Below, one piece after another: positions 1-12,100 of a DNA stretch of 64,000 bases. This DNA comes from Protonemura montana. Its lineage: Eukaryota; Arthropoda; Insecta; Plecoptera; Nemouridae. A program made the translations under genes and the position numbers. The notes beneath the pieces are model-generated. The model did not search any database, was not told where the DNA came from, and saw nothing but the letters and a program-made list of their open reading frames with translations. The stretch lies in NCBI GenBank assembly GCA_947568835.1, contig OX387612.1:5456001-5520000 (forward strand). The letters are read 5' to 3'. The first letter of the stretch is position 1. The number at the start of each line of letters is the position of its first letter.

Positions 1-254
1 CTCGACAGCATGGATTTATGGAGGAATCCTGCTGTTTGAGTTGAACCGTCCTTCGGAAGGGACGTGAAGCCGGTGGTCCCCTTGGTGCTCTTCGACAGGA
101 GTAGGCTACGTGCCGGCACCAGATTTACCCACCTCCCTTCTAGGCTAGGTTAGGTTCATCATCATCCTCATCATCATCCACTCATTCACCGACGCAATTA
201 GACCAGTGCCGCAGGGCCAGTTGTCAAAACAGTGCGTCGTTAAACACCACAAAT
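1..254 (+). mobile_element. 5S-rRNA-derived SINE, body and 3' tail (copy 1, 5' cut by window edge)
   Basis: The copy begins inside the body of the SINE family described at 10790-11232, at the block containing CTCGACAGCATGGATT. It continues through the conserved CCTTCGGAAGGGACG segment to the tail AAACACCACAAATAA. The 5S-like head is missing because the window starts within the element. It carries no coding capacity. Confidence 0.85.
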
Positions 255-1020
255 AAATTCTTTAACAGCACAATAATAATAAAGTACCAAAAAGGCAGAC
301 TATTAGCAAAACCCACATACCTACATTTGGGGGAAAAGTTGTTATGCCATGGTAACAACCCCTGAAAATCTGGAAAATCAGTCTGTGATTGGATGATTGA
401 ATTTATCACTCCTTTGTGAATCCAGCCTCTGATTTTCTCTGATATATAACGAAATTCTGACCCAACTGAGCAGAGCAAAACATAAAACATGGATGAAAGT
501 AAAAAAAAATCTGAGCGTAGAAAACATTTTAATAAATCGCATGTGTTTTGGCCAAAACTGCTTTACGATAATCAATATTTTCTTGTAGCTGAGCTTGTCC
601 GAGTTAGGTTTGTCAACTTCATCTAGTCGATAATTTGTCTCACTTTTTATCGACTTCAAAATCGTCGATTCCTGTAAATTAGGCAACAAAGGCTACATAT
701 CAAATGCGCAGAGCTGCCTAACTTTCAGTAGTTCTCTGATTTGATAAAACGATGAATGGCGGTCTATCGCGTTTCGGATGACTCTCCAGACGATCTGAAT
801 GATTGGCACATTCTGTTTGCTTAAACTTTGCTGATATATATTGAACTGTATGTGAGACATCAATTATTTCATATTAATCAGGTCACTCTTATCACCCTAT
901 ATACTCAAGGCAGCTGCGAGCGTAGCCGATGCATTACTTTGTTATGTAATCGTTGAGATTGAACATGGAAATTGAATCTAAGCCTTAAAGCTAAAAAAGG
1001 GGATATAAATAATTTACTGT
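255..1020. other. AT-rich stretch without a recognisable gene
   Basis: Only short open frames occur here and none looks like a known protein. The piece around 330-400 has a weak reverse-complement resemblance to 43260-43330, with the shared core CCATGGT(A/G)A and a nearby GATTGG, so it may be an old dispersed repeat. Nothing else is supported. Confidence 0.4.
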
Positions 1021-1023
1021 TAT

Positions 1024-1178
1024 AATGTGTTTTTCGGATTTGCTTTGTGTTGAAGATGTTTGCGGCCCTAGAAAGGGTTTTACGTCTCCACGTCGACGAG
1101 GCACGGCTCGTCATCTTCAGGAGACCCTTTCTAGGACCGCACACCTCTTCAACGCCGAGCAAATCCGAAAAACACATC
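1024..1178. repeat. Long imperfect hairpin
   Basis: A left arm of about 51 bp starts with ATGTGTTTTTCGGATTTGCT. It is the reverse complement of a right arm ending at about 1177, with roughly seven mismatches, around a loop of about 50 bp. The two strands therefore encode similar short peptides, which explains overlapping open frames here. It is probably a small fold-back or MITE remnant; a small-RNA precursor is possible but untested. Confidence 0.6.
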
Positions 1179-1339
1179 ATTACATCAAACCATGGCTCTG
1201 CAAACAAGCACTCAACCAAATAATTTACTGCAGAGATGCTCAGGATACTATATTTTTTGGGTACTGGAAAGGTAAGGTAAGTTTTGTATTACAGCCGATA
1301 TCTAAACACCTATTCAAGTTTCAGACTTGCAGTTTTCAG

Positions 1340-2190
1340 GATTAGAAAAAAAATAAAAACTTAGTCGGAAACATTCTCAAAATTTTAGAAAAATCCTATC
1401 AGATTTTTGAAAACGCTTACTACATATATATTTTTATAAACGACTCTAACAAAAATGCATGTCTTTAAAAACGATAGAATTTTTTAAAATTTATATTGAC
1501 TGCTGCAAAATTCAATTTTTGGCACTTTACAGGTCACGAGAAAAAATCCACCGTTCATCCAAGCGTAAAAAAAAGCAAGGTTTTTGCTCAATACCGAGAG
1601 TTTAGAAGTTCATAACTATAAAACATGTTCTATCAACTTGCTGTAACTTTCAGGAAAAGTTGTTCTTGAATATATCTAGGCTGGTGCTAACTTTTATGTT
1701 TCGCACTTATTAAGTTTTCGAGAAAAGAATGCACCGTCCGCCAATGCGTTAATATGCACAGTTTTTTAGGGACACTTGACTCTTTGCAGGCGTACAAATA
1801 CGTTACAACTACAAACTATCAGGAAAAGTTTTTCTCAATTGTATAAATGCTAGTGCATAATGTTATCTTTTTTTCTGGCACGTTTTTGAGAACAAAAAAT
1901 GTCTTTCGCCTATGTGTTAAAATTGTATGGTTTTTACGCACTATGGACTCGATTCATGCGTATTTACTATGCTATATATTCTAATAACGAGCTAAAACTT
2001 GAAAATGTTCACAAAAATATTTTAGCTTGTGAACAATTTTACATTTTGCACTCTTAAATTAATAAAAAAGGTGGATTTTTTTTTCTCAAAACCTTTAAAA
2101 AGCCAAAAAAAAAAACATTTTTGCATCAGCAATAATGTATAAAATGACAAAATTTCCTGAAAGTTTGAACTTATAATATGGAGCTTAGTT
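1340..2190. repeat. Degenerate tandem repeat, about 170-185 bp period, 4 units
   Basis: Blocks resembling GCACTT...CGAGAAAA...CACCGT...CCAA(T/G)CG(T) recur near 1520, 1706, 1875 and 2043. They are followed by related segments such as TCAGGAAAAGTT (1652, 1819). Divergence between units is high, so this looks like an old tandem duplication. No protein is encoded. Confidence 0.5.
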
Positions 2191-2424
2191 AAGCGCTTAC
2201 AAATTGTCAACAAGTTGCTCGACTCCCAGTCAGGTTGCTATTTTGACAGCTCTCAGCTCAAGTCTCTATGGAATCTAATCATCAAACTTGATAAAATTGA
2301 TTTAAAAAATGGCTATAACATTTGCATTTAAGCAATGCATTTCTCAGCAATGTCCACTTGCGCAGGAACGTTGAAATCTTTAGAAGTACTACTGAGAATT
2401 AAAAAAAATAATTTGATCACTAAC

Positions 2425-2500
2425 GGTAATCGAACGAGTAATCTACTGGTTGTAAATTGGACAGCATAACCATTCGGCCACGAGAACGACTAGCCAAATA
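2425..2500 (-). mobile_element. tRNA-like SINE head
   Basis: On the minus strand the segment shows an A-box-like TGGCCGAATGG and a B-box-like CGTTCGATTACC, about 40 bases apart. It lacks a convincing cloverleaf, so it is read as the promoter head of an old tRNA-derived SINE rather than a tRNA gene. Confidence 0.45.
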
Positions 2501-3349
2501 ATTGATTTCTAATGGATACTTCTTGCATATAAACTACCTGTACCAAACGGGTTACCGACCGATGGCCGTGATTTATCGACATTTTAATTGATCAAGTACA
2601 TTTGATATCCAACAGACTGCGTTTGCGATCACTGTGTGCTTTAACTCGACTGCTGGTTCGGTGATACTTGTTTGGTATGGTTGACGAGAGGACCTCTATC
2701 GAGCACCGGGGTTCGACTGGCGTTCCTCCAGTCGGGCTCTAAGGCTTGCATTTTCGCGTTAGATCGTGGCAACTGGTGAAAGCCCAACATTTTTTGGAGT
2801 GGCCGAGTGCCCCAGCACTGCTTGGTGTTGGGGTCAGGTCCGGCGTTTACACACAGTGTAGAGGCGAAACCTTCATTCTCTCTATAAGCCCGTACTTAAT
2901 GTATTGATGATTGTTACTGTTCTCTATCGTATATATGTCGCATGTATGTACTGTATGTTTTCTGTGTAGTTACGGACATATATCTGTCTGTATGTGTACT
3001 TGTGTCTTATTAATAACCAATTACTGACATTTAGTTGCTTATTAATTATTTTTTGTATCTTACACTGCGTGATCCAATGAAATTTAACTTTACCACAAAT
3101 ATTTTCAAATATGTCTCTCACCCTTTTATTCAGACTGCCTTCATAATGTTACGTACTTTGTAAAAAAAAAAGTTGCGATGGATGGTTGCGAATGCAGCGC
3201 CTTCTATTTTGACCACTTGACCAGAACAATGGCGATGACATATGCTCGTTTGGTAAGAAATTTAAATCACTGATTTACAGCAAAAAGAGCATATGTATTA
3301 CTTACGGTGTATCGTTCAGCATTTACCTTGCTTTATTTCAGGTTCTATT

Positions 3350-3510
3350 CATCTGTCCAGCGTAGCTCTGTGGTTAAAGTGCTTGCTTCTCAACGAGGAG
3401 GCAATGCGTTCTAATCCCGGCCGAGTTGCTTTTTGGCAGCTCCGAGCGCAAGTCGCTATGGTATCGAATAATCGAACGTTGTCAATATCAAAAATTGTAT
3501 AAGTCCAGAG
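3350..3510 (+). mobile_element. tRNA-like SINE
   Basis: The segment starts with a tRNA-like head (GTAGCTCTGTGGTTAAAGTG, then TTCTAATCCCGGCC). It continues into a tail block, GGCAGCTC(C)GAGCGCAAGTC, that is also present in diverged form at about 2240-2300. The shared tail marks it as a dispersed tRNA-derived element. Confidence 0.5.
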
Positions 3511-3734
3511 TGTAGTACCAGATTTTGCCAACAGGTGGCGCTGAGGAGCTTATCACTCATGTCTGTTCACTTATACTTGGTGCTAGACTTAGGAGCTGCA
3601 CACGGGGTATAGGTGGGGTTTGGGGTCGTGGGAACGTCCCGCAAAATTGACGAGTGCGACTGGCGTGGAGCGCCAGGAGCGCTCGGCAATTTTGCTACTG
3701 TCTAATATACGCCCAAAAAACAAAAAAAAAACTT

Positions 3735-3995
3735 CAGCAACCACTGGACAGTCAGGATTCGAACCAAGAAACTCATTATAGCCAAGCTATGTAAGCCAAT
3801 TTCGTCGGAGTCTCTTACCGCACGACCACGCGGACATCTATTTTGTCGGCTCTAGTACTCGTATCTTTTGACTTCGGCTTCCAGACAATAAAAATCTGCT
3901 GCCAGCTAGCTGGTTCGAACCGAGTAGCGAAGAAAGTCAACGCTGCCGAAGTGGCAACCGTACCATTGTGCCACGCAGACAATCGTTCTTGCATT
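3735..3995 (-). mobile_element. Two adjacent tRNA-like SINE heads
   Basis: Read on the minus strand, 3895-3995 contains TGGCACAATGGTACGG and GGTTCGAACC. The segment 3735-3845 contains GTGGTCGTGCGGTAAGAG and GGTTCGAATCC. Both are good A-box/B-box pairs, with a long variable region in the second. They are probably heads of tRNA-derived SINEs in tandem; functional tRNAs are not supported. Confidence 0.5.
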
Positions 3996-4454
3996 GGTGA
4001 TTTGAACATATTTGAATTTCATTTCTGAAAAACAGGTGTGATTCTCTGTCTCATGAAAGCGATCTAACTGTTGTCCGGAATTTGCATTTACACTTTAGTC
4101 AACCATCTCTAAAATATTTTACGGAATTGCAAGCGAAGTCGCTCCTGTCACAAGCAATTGATTGGCGTCAGCTCCAAGACACAGCAGTGCACGACACTCA
4201 GTCACTCTTATGCTTGCGCTATCACCGGTTGCCGTGGTGATCCGAAGACGATGGAGCCCGATCGGAGGAACACCAAACAGATCCCGATGATCGATCATGG
4301 GCTTCCTGGTTCTCTTATTCGTCTGATTTGGACGAACACGCAGTCGCGTTAAAAAACTCCAGCGCACTCTGTTGGATATCAAATGTACTTGAACAATTAG
4401 TACTGAACATCGGTCAGTAACTTAGATGTTGATACGTCTGAAGCTAACAAAAAT

Positions 4455-4540
4455 ATATGTACGACATTCCATGGACGGGATTCGATCGTGGACCCTCCAC
4501 CACTTGGATAGGACAGCCTCACCGCTCGACCACGACGACT
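4455..4540 (-). mobile_element. tRNA-like SINE head
   Basis: The minus strand reads GTCGTGGTCGAGCGGTGAGG, followed after about 40 bases by CGATCGAATCCCGTCC. This A-box and B-box arrangement resembles a Ser/Leu-type tRNA head. The flanks do not close an acceptor stem, so it is called a SINE remnant. Confidence 0.45.
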
Positions 4541-5151
4541 GTTGTAAATTTCGGGGTTTTGAAAAACTGAATAGTTAAATTTAATTCACTACTTCCGGCG
4601 CAGAATCCTAATCAGAAGAATCAAAGATATTGTCAGGGTTGCCAACCTCTTGGCAAACATAAACATACCATGTACGGTGACGATGATTCGGAGTAGATTA
4701 GGTAGACATGAGTCTAAAAACCATTATTGTTGAACTATTTTAAATGTGCGGTATATGAGTCATTCTGTGGGGTATTTTGAGAGGATTTTCAATGATTTTA
4801 GAGTCAAAACTTTCCTCACAGGCTTTATTTCTTAATCACTCCTTTTCGCGGGGTGCTCTGGTTGAGTTCAAAGTTGATTCTTGTTAGTTGATTCTAGAAA
4901 GCAAATTTAAAACTGTTCTCAAATGCTGAATCTTACCTGCAATAACTCAACAGAAAATAACTAGACATTGGAATATCATATTTCATTTTAACTGGCATTT
5001 CTAAGCGAAGTTTCTTCCTTTGACCTCATTAAAGCTCCTCTTTGATGAGGCAAAGAGCCGCACAAAAAAAACAAGACGATTTTTTTCTGAATTTCAATTT
5101 CCTTTGTATAATTTAACGATATAACTTGTTTGATACATAATTTGATAAATT

Positions 5152-5391
5152 ATCTTATTATTATGAACACTATAACCGTCTCAAAAATCAATGACCAAAC
5201 GGTGACACGAATCCCGATCTCCACCTATCGCGGGTGTTGCTCTGAACCATTGAGCTACTTGGACACCGGCTTTTGGAGACGATTCTAGTGTATTTGATGA
5301 GAATGACAGCATCAATTTTTGAGACGGTTATAGTGTTGTTAATAATAAAATACCCCGCGCATTGCAAGCGTTTGCAATTTAAATAAGATGT
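5152..5391. mobile_element. Fold-back element with tRNA-like core (copy 1)
   Basis: The ends are inverted repeats: AACACTATAACCGTCTCAAA on the left and TTTGAGACGGTTATAGTGTT on the right. They surround a minus-strand tRNA-like core with the A-box region GTAGCTCAATGGTTCAGAGC. A conserved tail follows: ACCCCGCGCATTGCAAGCG, then TTTGCAATTTAAATAAGAT. The same unit recurs at 8322, 37838, 38098 and 57690. Confidence 0.75.
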
Positions 5392-5646
5392 CATTCTGAT
5401 AAATAATATTTTCAGAAAAGCATTCCATCAGAACAAGGGTACAAATGGAATGAAACAAATAACTCTGTGATTTACAAAATAATTTAGTATAAGAAGTCAG
5501 ATTCACAATCTTAGGTTCATATTATTTAACCACCAAAGATGGCCGTGCAGTAATAGAGATATCAAGAAATAATCAGATAAAGAAATAGAGAAGGAATACC
5601 ACTGAACTTTCTAATAACTAATAACTTTTAAGTAATAACTTTCTTT

Positions 5647-6156
5647 TTACGGTTCTGGTAATGGTTGAGGTTGAGGACTTGGATATCCTCTATAATCAGG
5701 ATACGCCCCATAAGGATTGTAAGAAGATTGGGTTGTGTGTGTGCCAGGATAAGAGGTAGTTGGGTAAGCAGTCGGCGATTGGGGATACTCTGGATAGGCC
5801 GGTTGGTAGGCAGGATCGGCAGTCGGCGATTGGGGATACCCTGCATAGGCCGGTTGGTAGGCAGTTGGGTAAGCAGTCGGCGATTGGGGATATCCTGGAT
5901 AGACCGGTTGGTAGGCAGGGTATGGATTGTATGCTGGATACCCTGGGTAAGGATTATATCCTGGCCATGCAGGGTTGGCTTGAGTCGCAGTAGACGGATA
6001 CTGTGGATACTGCGGGTAACTATGTGGCGATCCGTATGCTTGGGGAACGTTTCTTGGCAACGCCGACGCGCATTGCAGTGGTGTTCCTTGGAGTTTGGTG
6101 CAGATCAGACCTTTCAAGTCGTTATTTGCCAGTTGTTCTTCATTGACGTTGTAGAT
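5647..6156 (-). CDS. GILT: GILT exon 5: C-terminal helix plus Pro/Tyr-rich repeat tail and stop
   Basis: The acceptor is TTTTAACAG before ATCTACAACGTCAATG. The first 30 or so residues (IYNVNEEQLANNDLKGLIC and following) match the end of the GILT fold. From about residue 215 of the protein the sequence is an imperfect repeat of YPxYPQSPTA and YQPAY type units. At DNA level it is an internal repeat of about 60-90 bp between 5750 and 5940. The TAA stop is at 5647-5649. Confidence 0.88.
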   Translation of the reverse strand: MYNVNEEQLANNDLKGLICTKLQGTPLQCASALPRNVPQAYGSPHSYPQYPQYPSTATQANPAWPGYNPYPGYPAYNPYPAYQPVYPGYPQSPTAYPTAYQPAYAGYPQSPTADPAYQPAYPEYPQSPTAYPTTSYPGTHTTQSSYNPYGAYPDYRGYPSPQPQPLPEP

Positions 6157-9100
6157 CTGTTAAAATGTTGAAAATATATTATTATTTATTAAAGTTTTTA
6201 AGCTTTAATAAGCTAAGATAAGCCTAATGTGCTAAAGTAAGCTTAGGGCTACCATACAACTAATCGGCCAAACCACTTGTCCGATCGCGACGAAACAAAA
6301 ACTAGGTGACTCATCAAACTATTGGCAACAGATTGACATTGCTAAAAATCAAAAAGATAATTCTTCCTTAAATTAACACGCATTGTGAAAGAAATCGTTA
6401 AAGTATATTTCCTGTATTTTTTTCAGGAAAAAAAATCTTGCCAGCTGTGAATCCCAAATTTGTATCTACAAGCTGTTAACACTAACAAACTACACAAAAA
6501 AAAAACACAAGTCAACCATGTTGAAAAATCTCCCTGATTAGTTGTATAAGATGTAATAATTATTACAATTAAAAAATTGATTAATTGTAATAATAATAAT
6601 TTATTTTTGTTATTTTAATGCGTTTTTATTAAATAATATTTATTATTATAAATATTTTATAACTAATTAATGAATGATTATTAATTATTTATAATCCTTG
6701 TTTGTATTACTTTATTATTATTAATTAATTAACCTTCAGAATAAAGAACGTTAAAATGAAAATTAATTAATGAAAATTTAGAACTTTTCATATTAGACTT
6801 TCGTTAAGACGTTAAGTGCAATTAGTTGAATAAAAAAGGCCGCGTTTTCTCACCCCATTGATTTCCACTCGCGGCACGTGTCCCATGTTCGGCACCAGCG
6901 ACATTTTGGGCACAAGGGTGTGGGTTCGATCCCCGTGTCGTGCTAGAAGCATGTTTCCTTCAGCGCCGTCGTTGCATTGTCTGATCTTGGCTTTGATGGC
7001 CGTCGGGACGCTGGCAAAGCACTGTCGGTGAATCTGCATCGTCCAAACAGAGACAGCAAATACATACAACAATTTCTAATATTCATCTTTGATGTCATGA
7101 ATGTCAAACTGAAAGGATCAGATATTAAATTTATCATTTGGAGCTCATCTGTTTATTTTTTCTTAATTATTTAGCTAAATGAAGATTGTTTAGATGATAT
7201 TGTTTTGCTTGACTCGCTTTTCCTGCTTTATCAACAATATATTGTATGTTTAATCTAGAAACGATTATGAAGAACAATGACCCAGCTTTTCTTGGAGCAG
7301 ATTTTAAACCAGAGAACTTCAGTACGAGTTCCTTCATTGATATTATTTATTAAATGTGTTTATAAGAGTTTAACAAAAGCTTGGGCTGAACTGTCTACAG
7401 CTGAGCATTGCAATTATATTTTATTTTATTTGTAACCACTCTTATCTGCGCATTTTAGTGGAAATCATGTGAATGTTTGCAGAAAAGACATTTCGGTTCG
7501 TTCTACCAAAAGGGGTTGTTTGTGTTGCCAGAATCAAAAAAAGAGATTTTCTCTGGGAATATCCGAAAGCAAGTTCATATTATAAAACATAAATTTGTCA
7601 TTTTAACTGGCGGAACTTTTGACTTTGGCAGCAATTTAAAGAGCAGACCATCAACGACCAGCATCGGTTTTGTTACTTTAACTGAAACCAGCAAATTGGC
7701 GTGAGTTTCCGTCAAGCTTTCCCGCTCACGTCACCTATCCAAGCTAATTCAAAGGTATCAGCGGCGATTTGCCACCCAGACCGTTGCCTCTTTGGGGATT
7801 CACTCTGACTGACAGTGGTTGGGGTACGTGTCGACGCCAGGGGTCGCGTCTGTCCCTTGTCGAATCAAGTTCATTATCGAACTCATCGTGGTCTGCTTCG
7901 TGGTTGAAACATTGGGCTCAGTCCAGAGGCGATGCGCAAAATCTACCAGTGATGTGGTCACAATACAATATTTTGGCCAGAAAGTTTCTAGTTTACTATG
8001 AAAAAAGGAATGCAAAATGTACAACGTTGAACTTTTGAGCGATCTGCTACGACAATGATGTAGGTTTACATCAAGTCCATTGTACATTCTTGTCCATTGT
8101 CTCATAAAGTTAATTCTTTTGAAAACATAGCAGATCCCGACCAGATTTCAGATGGAGAAACTATGTTTAAAAGTTAAGAATATCCATGTTTATTAATAAT
8201 TAGTTATGTTATTAATATTATATCACAATTTACTCTAGTAGAACTACAATAAAGCTGCCAGATCCTTACCCATGTCCGGGTGATTATTTTTGAGCTAATA
8301 GACAATGCTTGGTGCATTTTATTATTAACAACACTATAACCATCTCAAAAATTGATGCCCAAAAATTAATGCCTACTCCCTAGAGAACTGTCATTCTCAT
8401 AAAATTCACTAAAATCATCTCCAGAACCCATTGTCCAAATAGCTCAATGGTTTAGAGCAACACCCGCGATAGGTGGGGATCAGGGTTCGAGTCCCCGTTT
8501 GGGCATCTATTTTTGAGACGGTTAAAGTTTTGTTAATAATTAAATACCCCGCGCATTGCAAGCGTTTGCAATTTAAATAAGATTTCACCCTAATTTATTC
8601 ACACTGTTTTCTTTATGTCTTGTGTTTGTATGTCCTTACGTCAGCTGCGCCGCTCGGAGAGTTCATGCCGCAGGCAACGAAGTTGACAATCGCCCCTGGA
8701 TTTCCTGCAAGCGCTGCGATCGCGCAGGCGTGCATCTTATTTCCTAAGTACTCCGGGTGGCCGTGTTGGTTTCTAAACACCATGCCATTCGCGTTGGTGG
8801 AGTGCTGTTGGCAAGTTAAGCAACATTGCGTCAATTCAGGTATTGGAATGGTAAGCGACGTGGATTGTAATAATTTGTATCGATGAGATTTTGTGAGGTT
8901 GATGTACTGATCTCAAATATAACCAGGATCCAGCCAGCTGATCTCAAATAACCTGGATAGACCATAGGATCCAGCTTGCTGATCTCAAATAACCTTGATA
9001 GAGCATAGGATCCAGCCAGCTGATCTCAAATAACCTGGATAGAGCATAGGATCCAGCCAGCTGATCTCAAATAACCTGGATAGAACATAGGATCCAGCCA

Positions 9101-12100
9101 GCTGATCTCAAATAACCTGGATAGAGCATAGGATCCAGCCAGCTGATCTCAAATAACCTGGATAGAGCATGGGATCCAGCCAGCTGATCTAAAATAAGCT
9201 GGATAGAGAATAGGATCCAGCCAGCTGATCTCAAATAACCTGGATAGACCATAGGATCTAGCCAGCTGATCTCAAATAACCTGGATAGAGCATAGGATCC
9301 AGCCAGCTGATCTCAAATAACCTGGATAGAGAATAGGATCAAGCCAGCTGATCTCAAATAACCTGGATAGAGCATAGGATCCAGCCAGCTGATCTCAAAT
9401 AACCTGGATAGAGCATAGGATCCAGCCAGCTGATCTCAAATAACCTGGATAGAACATAGGATCCAGCCAGCTGATCTCAAATAACCTGGATAGAGCATAG
9501 GATCCAGCCAGCTGATCTCAAATAACCTGGATAGACCATAGGATCTAGCCAGCTGATCTCAAATAACCTGGATAGAGCATAGGATCCAGCCAGCTGATCT
9601 CAAATAACCAGGATAGAACATAGGATCCAGCTTGCTGATCTCAAATAACCTGGATAGAGCATAGGATCCAGCCAGCTGATCTCAAATAACCTGGATAGAG
9701 AATAGGATCAAGCCAGCTGATCTCAAATAACCTGGATAGAGCATAGGATCCAGCCAGCTGATCTCAAATAACCTGGATAGAGCATATGATCCAGCCAGCT
9801 GATCTCAAATAACCTGGATAGAGCATAGGATCCAGCTAGCTGATCTCAAATAACCTGGATAGAGCATAGGAGCTAACTACTAAAATTGAAGTCAGGCAAT
9901 CCATTGTTGGCAACATGTTGAACTCTCTCAATCCGAGGTGTTCTAGGAGTTTTTGGAACAATTTTTTCAAACAATTTCGAACATTAAAGTGGTAAAAATA
10001 ACGAAAAGAACTAAAAACTACTGATTGAAACACTTGAAATAACACAGACTCAAGATGGCGGCTTTGGCTTCAGAGTTTCTTTATGGCAAATGCTCTCCAG
10101 GCTACTTGAGCTCAGTTGGTTGAAGTTTAATAGACAAACGCTTTGCTACCACGGTCACCTTGAAGGATGCTCGCACGGGCATGCCAACACTTCACTGATT
10201 TTGTATCAACGTGGCCGAGTAAAATTGTCTAAAATCGAGTACTTATTAAATTGGCTGTATTAAAATAAATGTTAACTTAAAATTAAAATGAAGTGTAAAA
10301 AGTCGAGGATCTGCAATTTTCTATAATTATCAATCTGGTTAAACTTTGATCAAGCTTGCAAATTTTGAAAAGACATTTAAAAATGTGGTAGAATCGTTAA
10401 AAAACTGTTTTCGAGAAGTTTGAAGATATTTCAATTGCTTCCTACAAATAGTAGAAGGCAACAAAAATTAACACAAAACTAAACAGAAAAAAGACAACAA
10501 AAAAGAAAACTAATTTTGAAATTTCAATCTTATCAATGAAATCTGTTTTTGTGAAAATCATCCTCACGGATCCTTTGCCATAAGGCACAAAGTCGACGGT
10601 CATGCGCGTCGGGCCGAGAGCGTCGAAAGTAGGCTTGAGTTGATCTGCCACGAATGTGACGCTGTCAGGACAGAGCGTCTCGTAGTATACCGTGACCTTG
10701 ACGGGCTCCTTAAACAAACAAAAGGTTTAAACTAGACAATTGTTTTTAATAAAACACCTCTACCTACTCTCTCTCTCGTTTGTCCTCTCTAACCGAACGG
10801 TTTGACGTGCTGGAAACACCGGTTCTCGTTAGATCACCGAAGTTAAGCAACACTGCGCTGGGTCAGGTATTGTATGGGTGACCATCATACACATGACCAG
10901 TTCTGTTCGGTAGAGAGGTTGGAGGGATGAAAGTTAGTACAGCAACTTCACTCTCCTTGCTTATCAACCTCTCGACAGCATGGATTTGTGGAGGAATCCT
11001 GTTGTTCGCGTTGTACCGCCCTTCGGAAGGGACGTTAAGCCGGTGGTCCACTTGGTGCTCTTCGACAGGAGAAGCTACGTGCCGGCACCGGGTTTCCCCT
11101 CCTCAGCAAGTGTTAGGCTAGGTTATGCTAGGTTAGGTTCATCATCATTATCCACTCATTCACCGACGCCATTAGACCAGTGCCGCATGGCCAGATGTCA
11201 AGACAGTGCGTCAAAAACACCACAAACAAATATTATCCTCTCTAGCAAGTGTTTTATAGTAATTATTTAATAAATAGCAAGTGTTTTAATATACATAAAA
11301 AACTGAAACAGGGTTTTGAATAGCAAGTAAAATAACTTCAAGTACCGATCTTTATTTATTGGAGAAACTTAACAATTGCCATCAACTTAAGCTTTTTCAT
11401 TTCATTCCCTTTTATTTTTTCCCTTCAAAATAATACGCACTGTCAAATTTTGAAAATGCCAAAGTAAAAACTTCAGATTGCAATATCTTGGGCATCCCTG
11501 AGTAAATTATGATGTTTTTGCTGTCGTTGGATTGGCTATGTAGTGAACGACAACATTTTCGCTACAACTTTGTTAATATTTACCCTAGATTATAAAATAA
11601 CAGTGTTTTTATGAAAAACTACCCCTGAATTAGGGTAAAAAACAATGATGTCGAGGTTAATTTTCAAAAAATTGTGTGCCAATGTTCAGGGAGGAGACCT
11701 GAAGATCTCCTGCAAAATTCAGCTGGTTACTTTTTTTATCTAACTTTGTTCTAAAAAATAGCTAATTCTCCTGGACTAAAAGCCAAATTTTGCTAATTAA
11801 AAAAATTGAAAAACAAAAATTCGAAAAAAAAAAACACTGCAACAACCGTATATATTTTGAGATAACCAGGATTCGAGGAATAGTGACAGACCATTCTGTC
11901 CTGTGGCCATTGATAAACTCGTTCATACGAGTCACCTCGGCTTCTTCCCCCTTCAGGGAATCCCTTATCCCACCCATCATATATCCCATCTTATCCTATA
12001 TCCCAAGCTGGAATATGTGTGTCCGGATAGCTCAGTTAGAAGAGCACCCGACCGGCAATTGGAAGGTCCCAGGTTCGTATCCTGGTTCGGTTGCACATTT

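Noticed and set aside
6900-6945. tRNA-like B box (GGGTTCGATCCCC) near GILT exon 4
   Set aside because: On the minus strand it lies within exon 4 and encodes RHGDRTHT, which matches the family; no A box or cloverleaf is present.
8907-9871. CRISPR-like array
   Set aside because: The repeats are contiguous with no unique spacers, and the genome is animal; it is a minisatellite.
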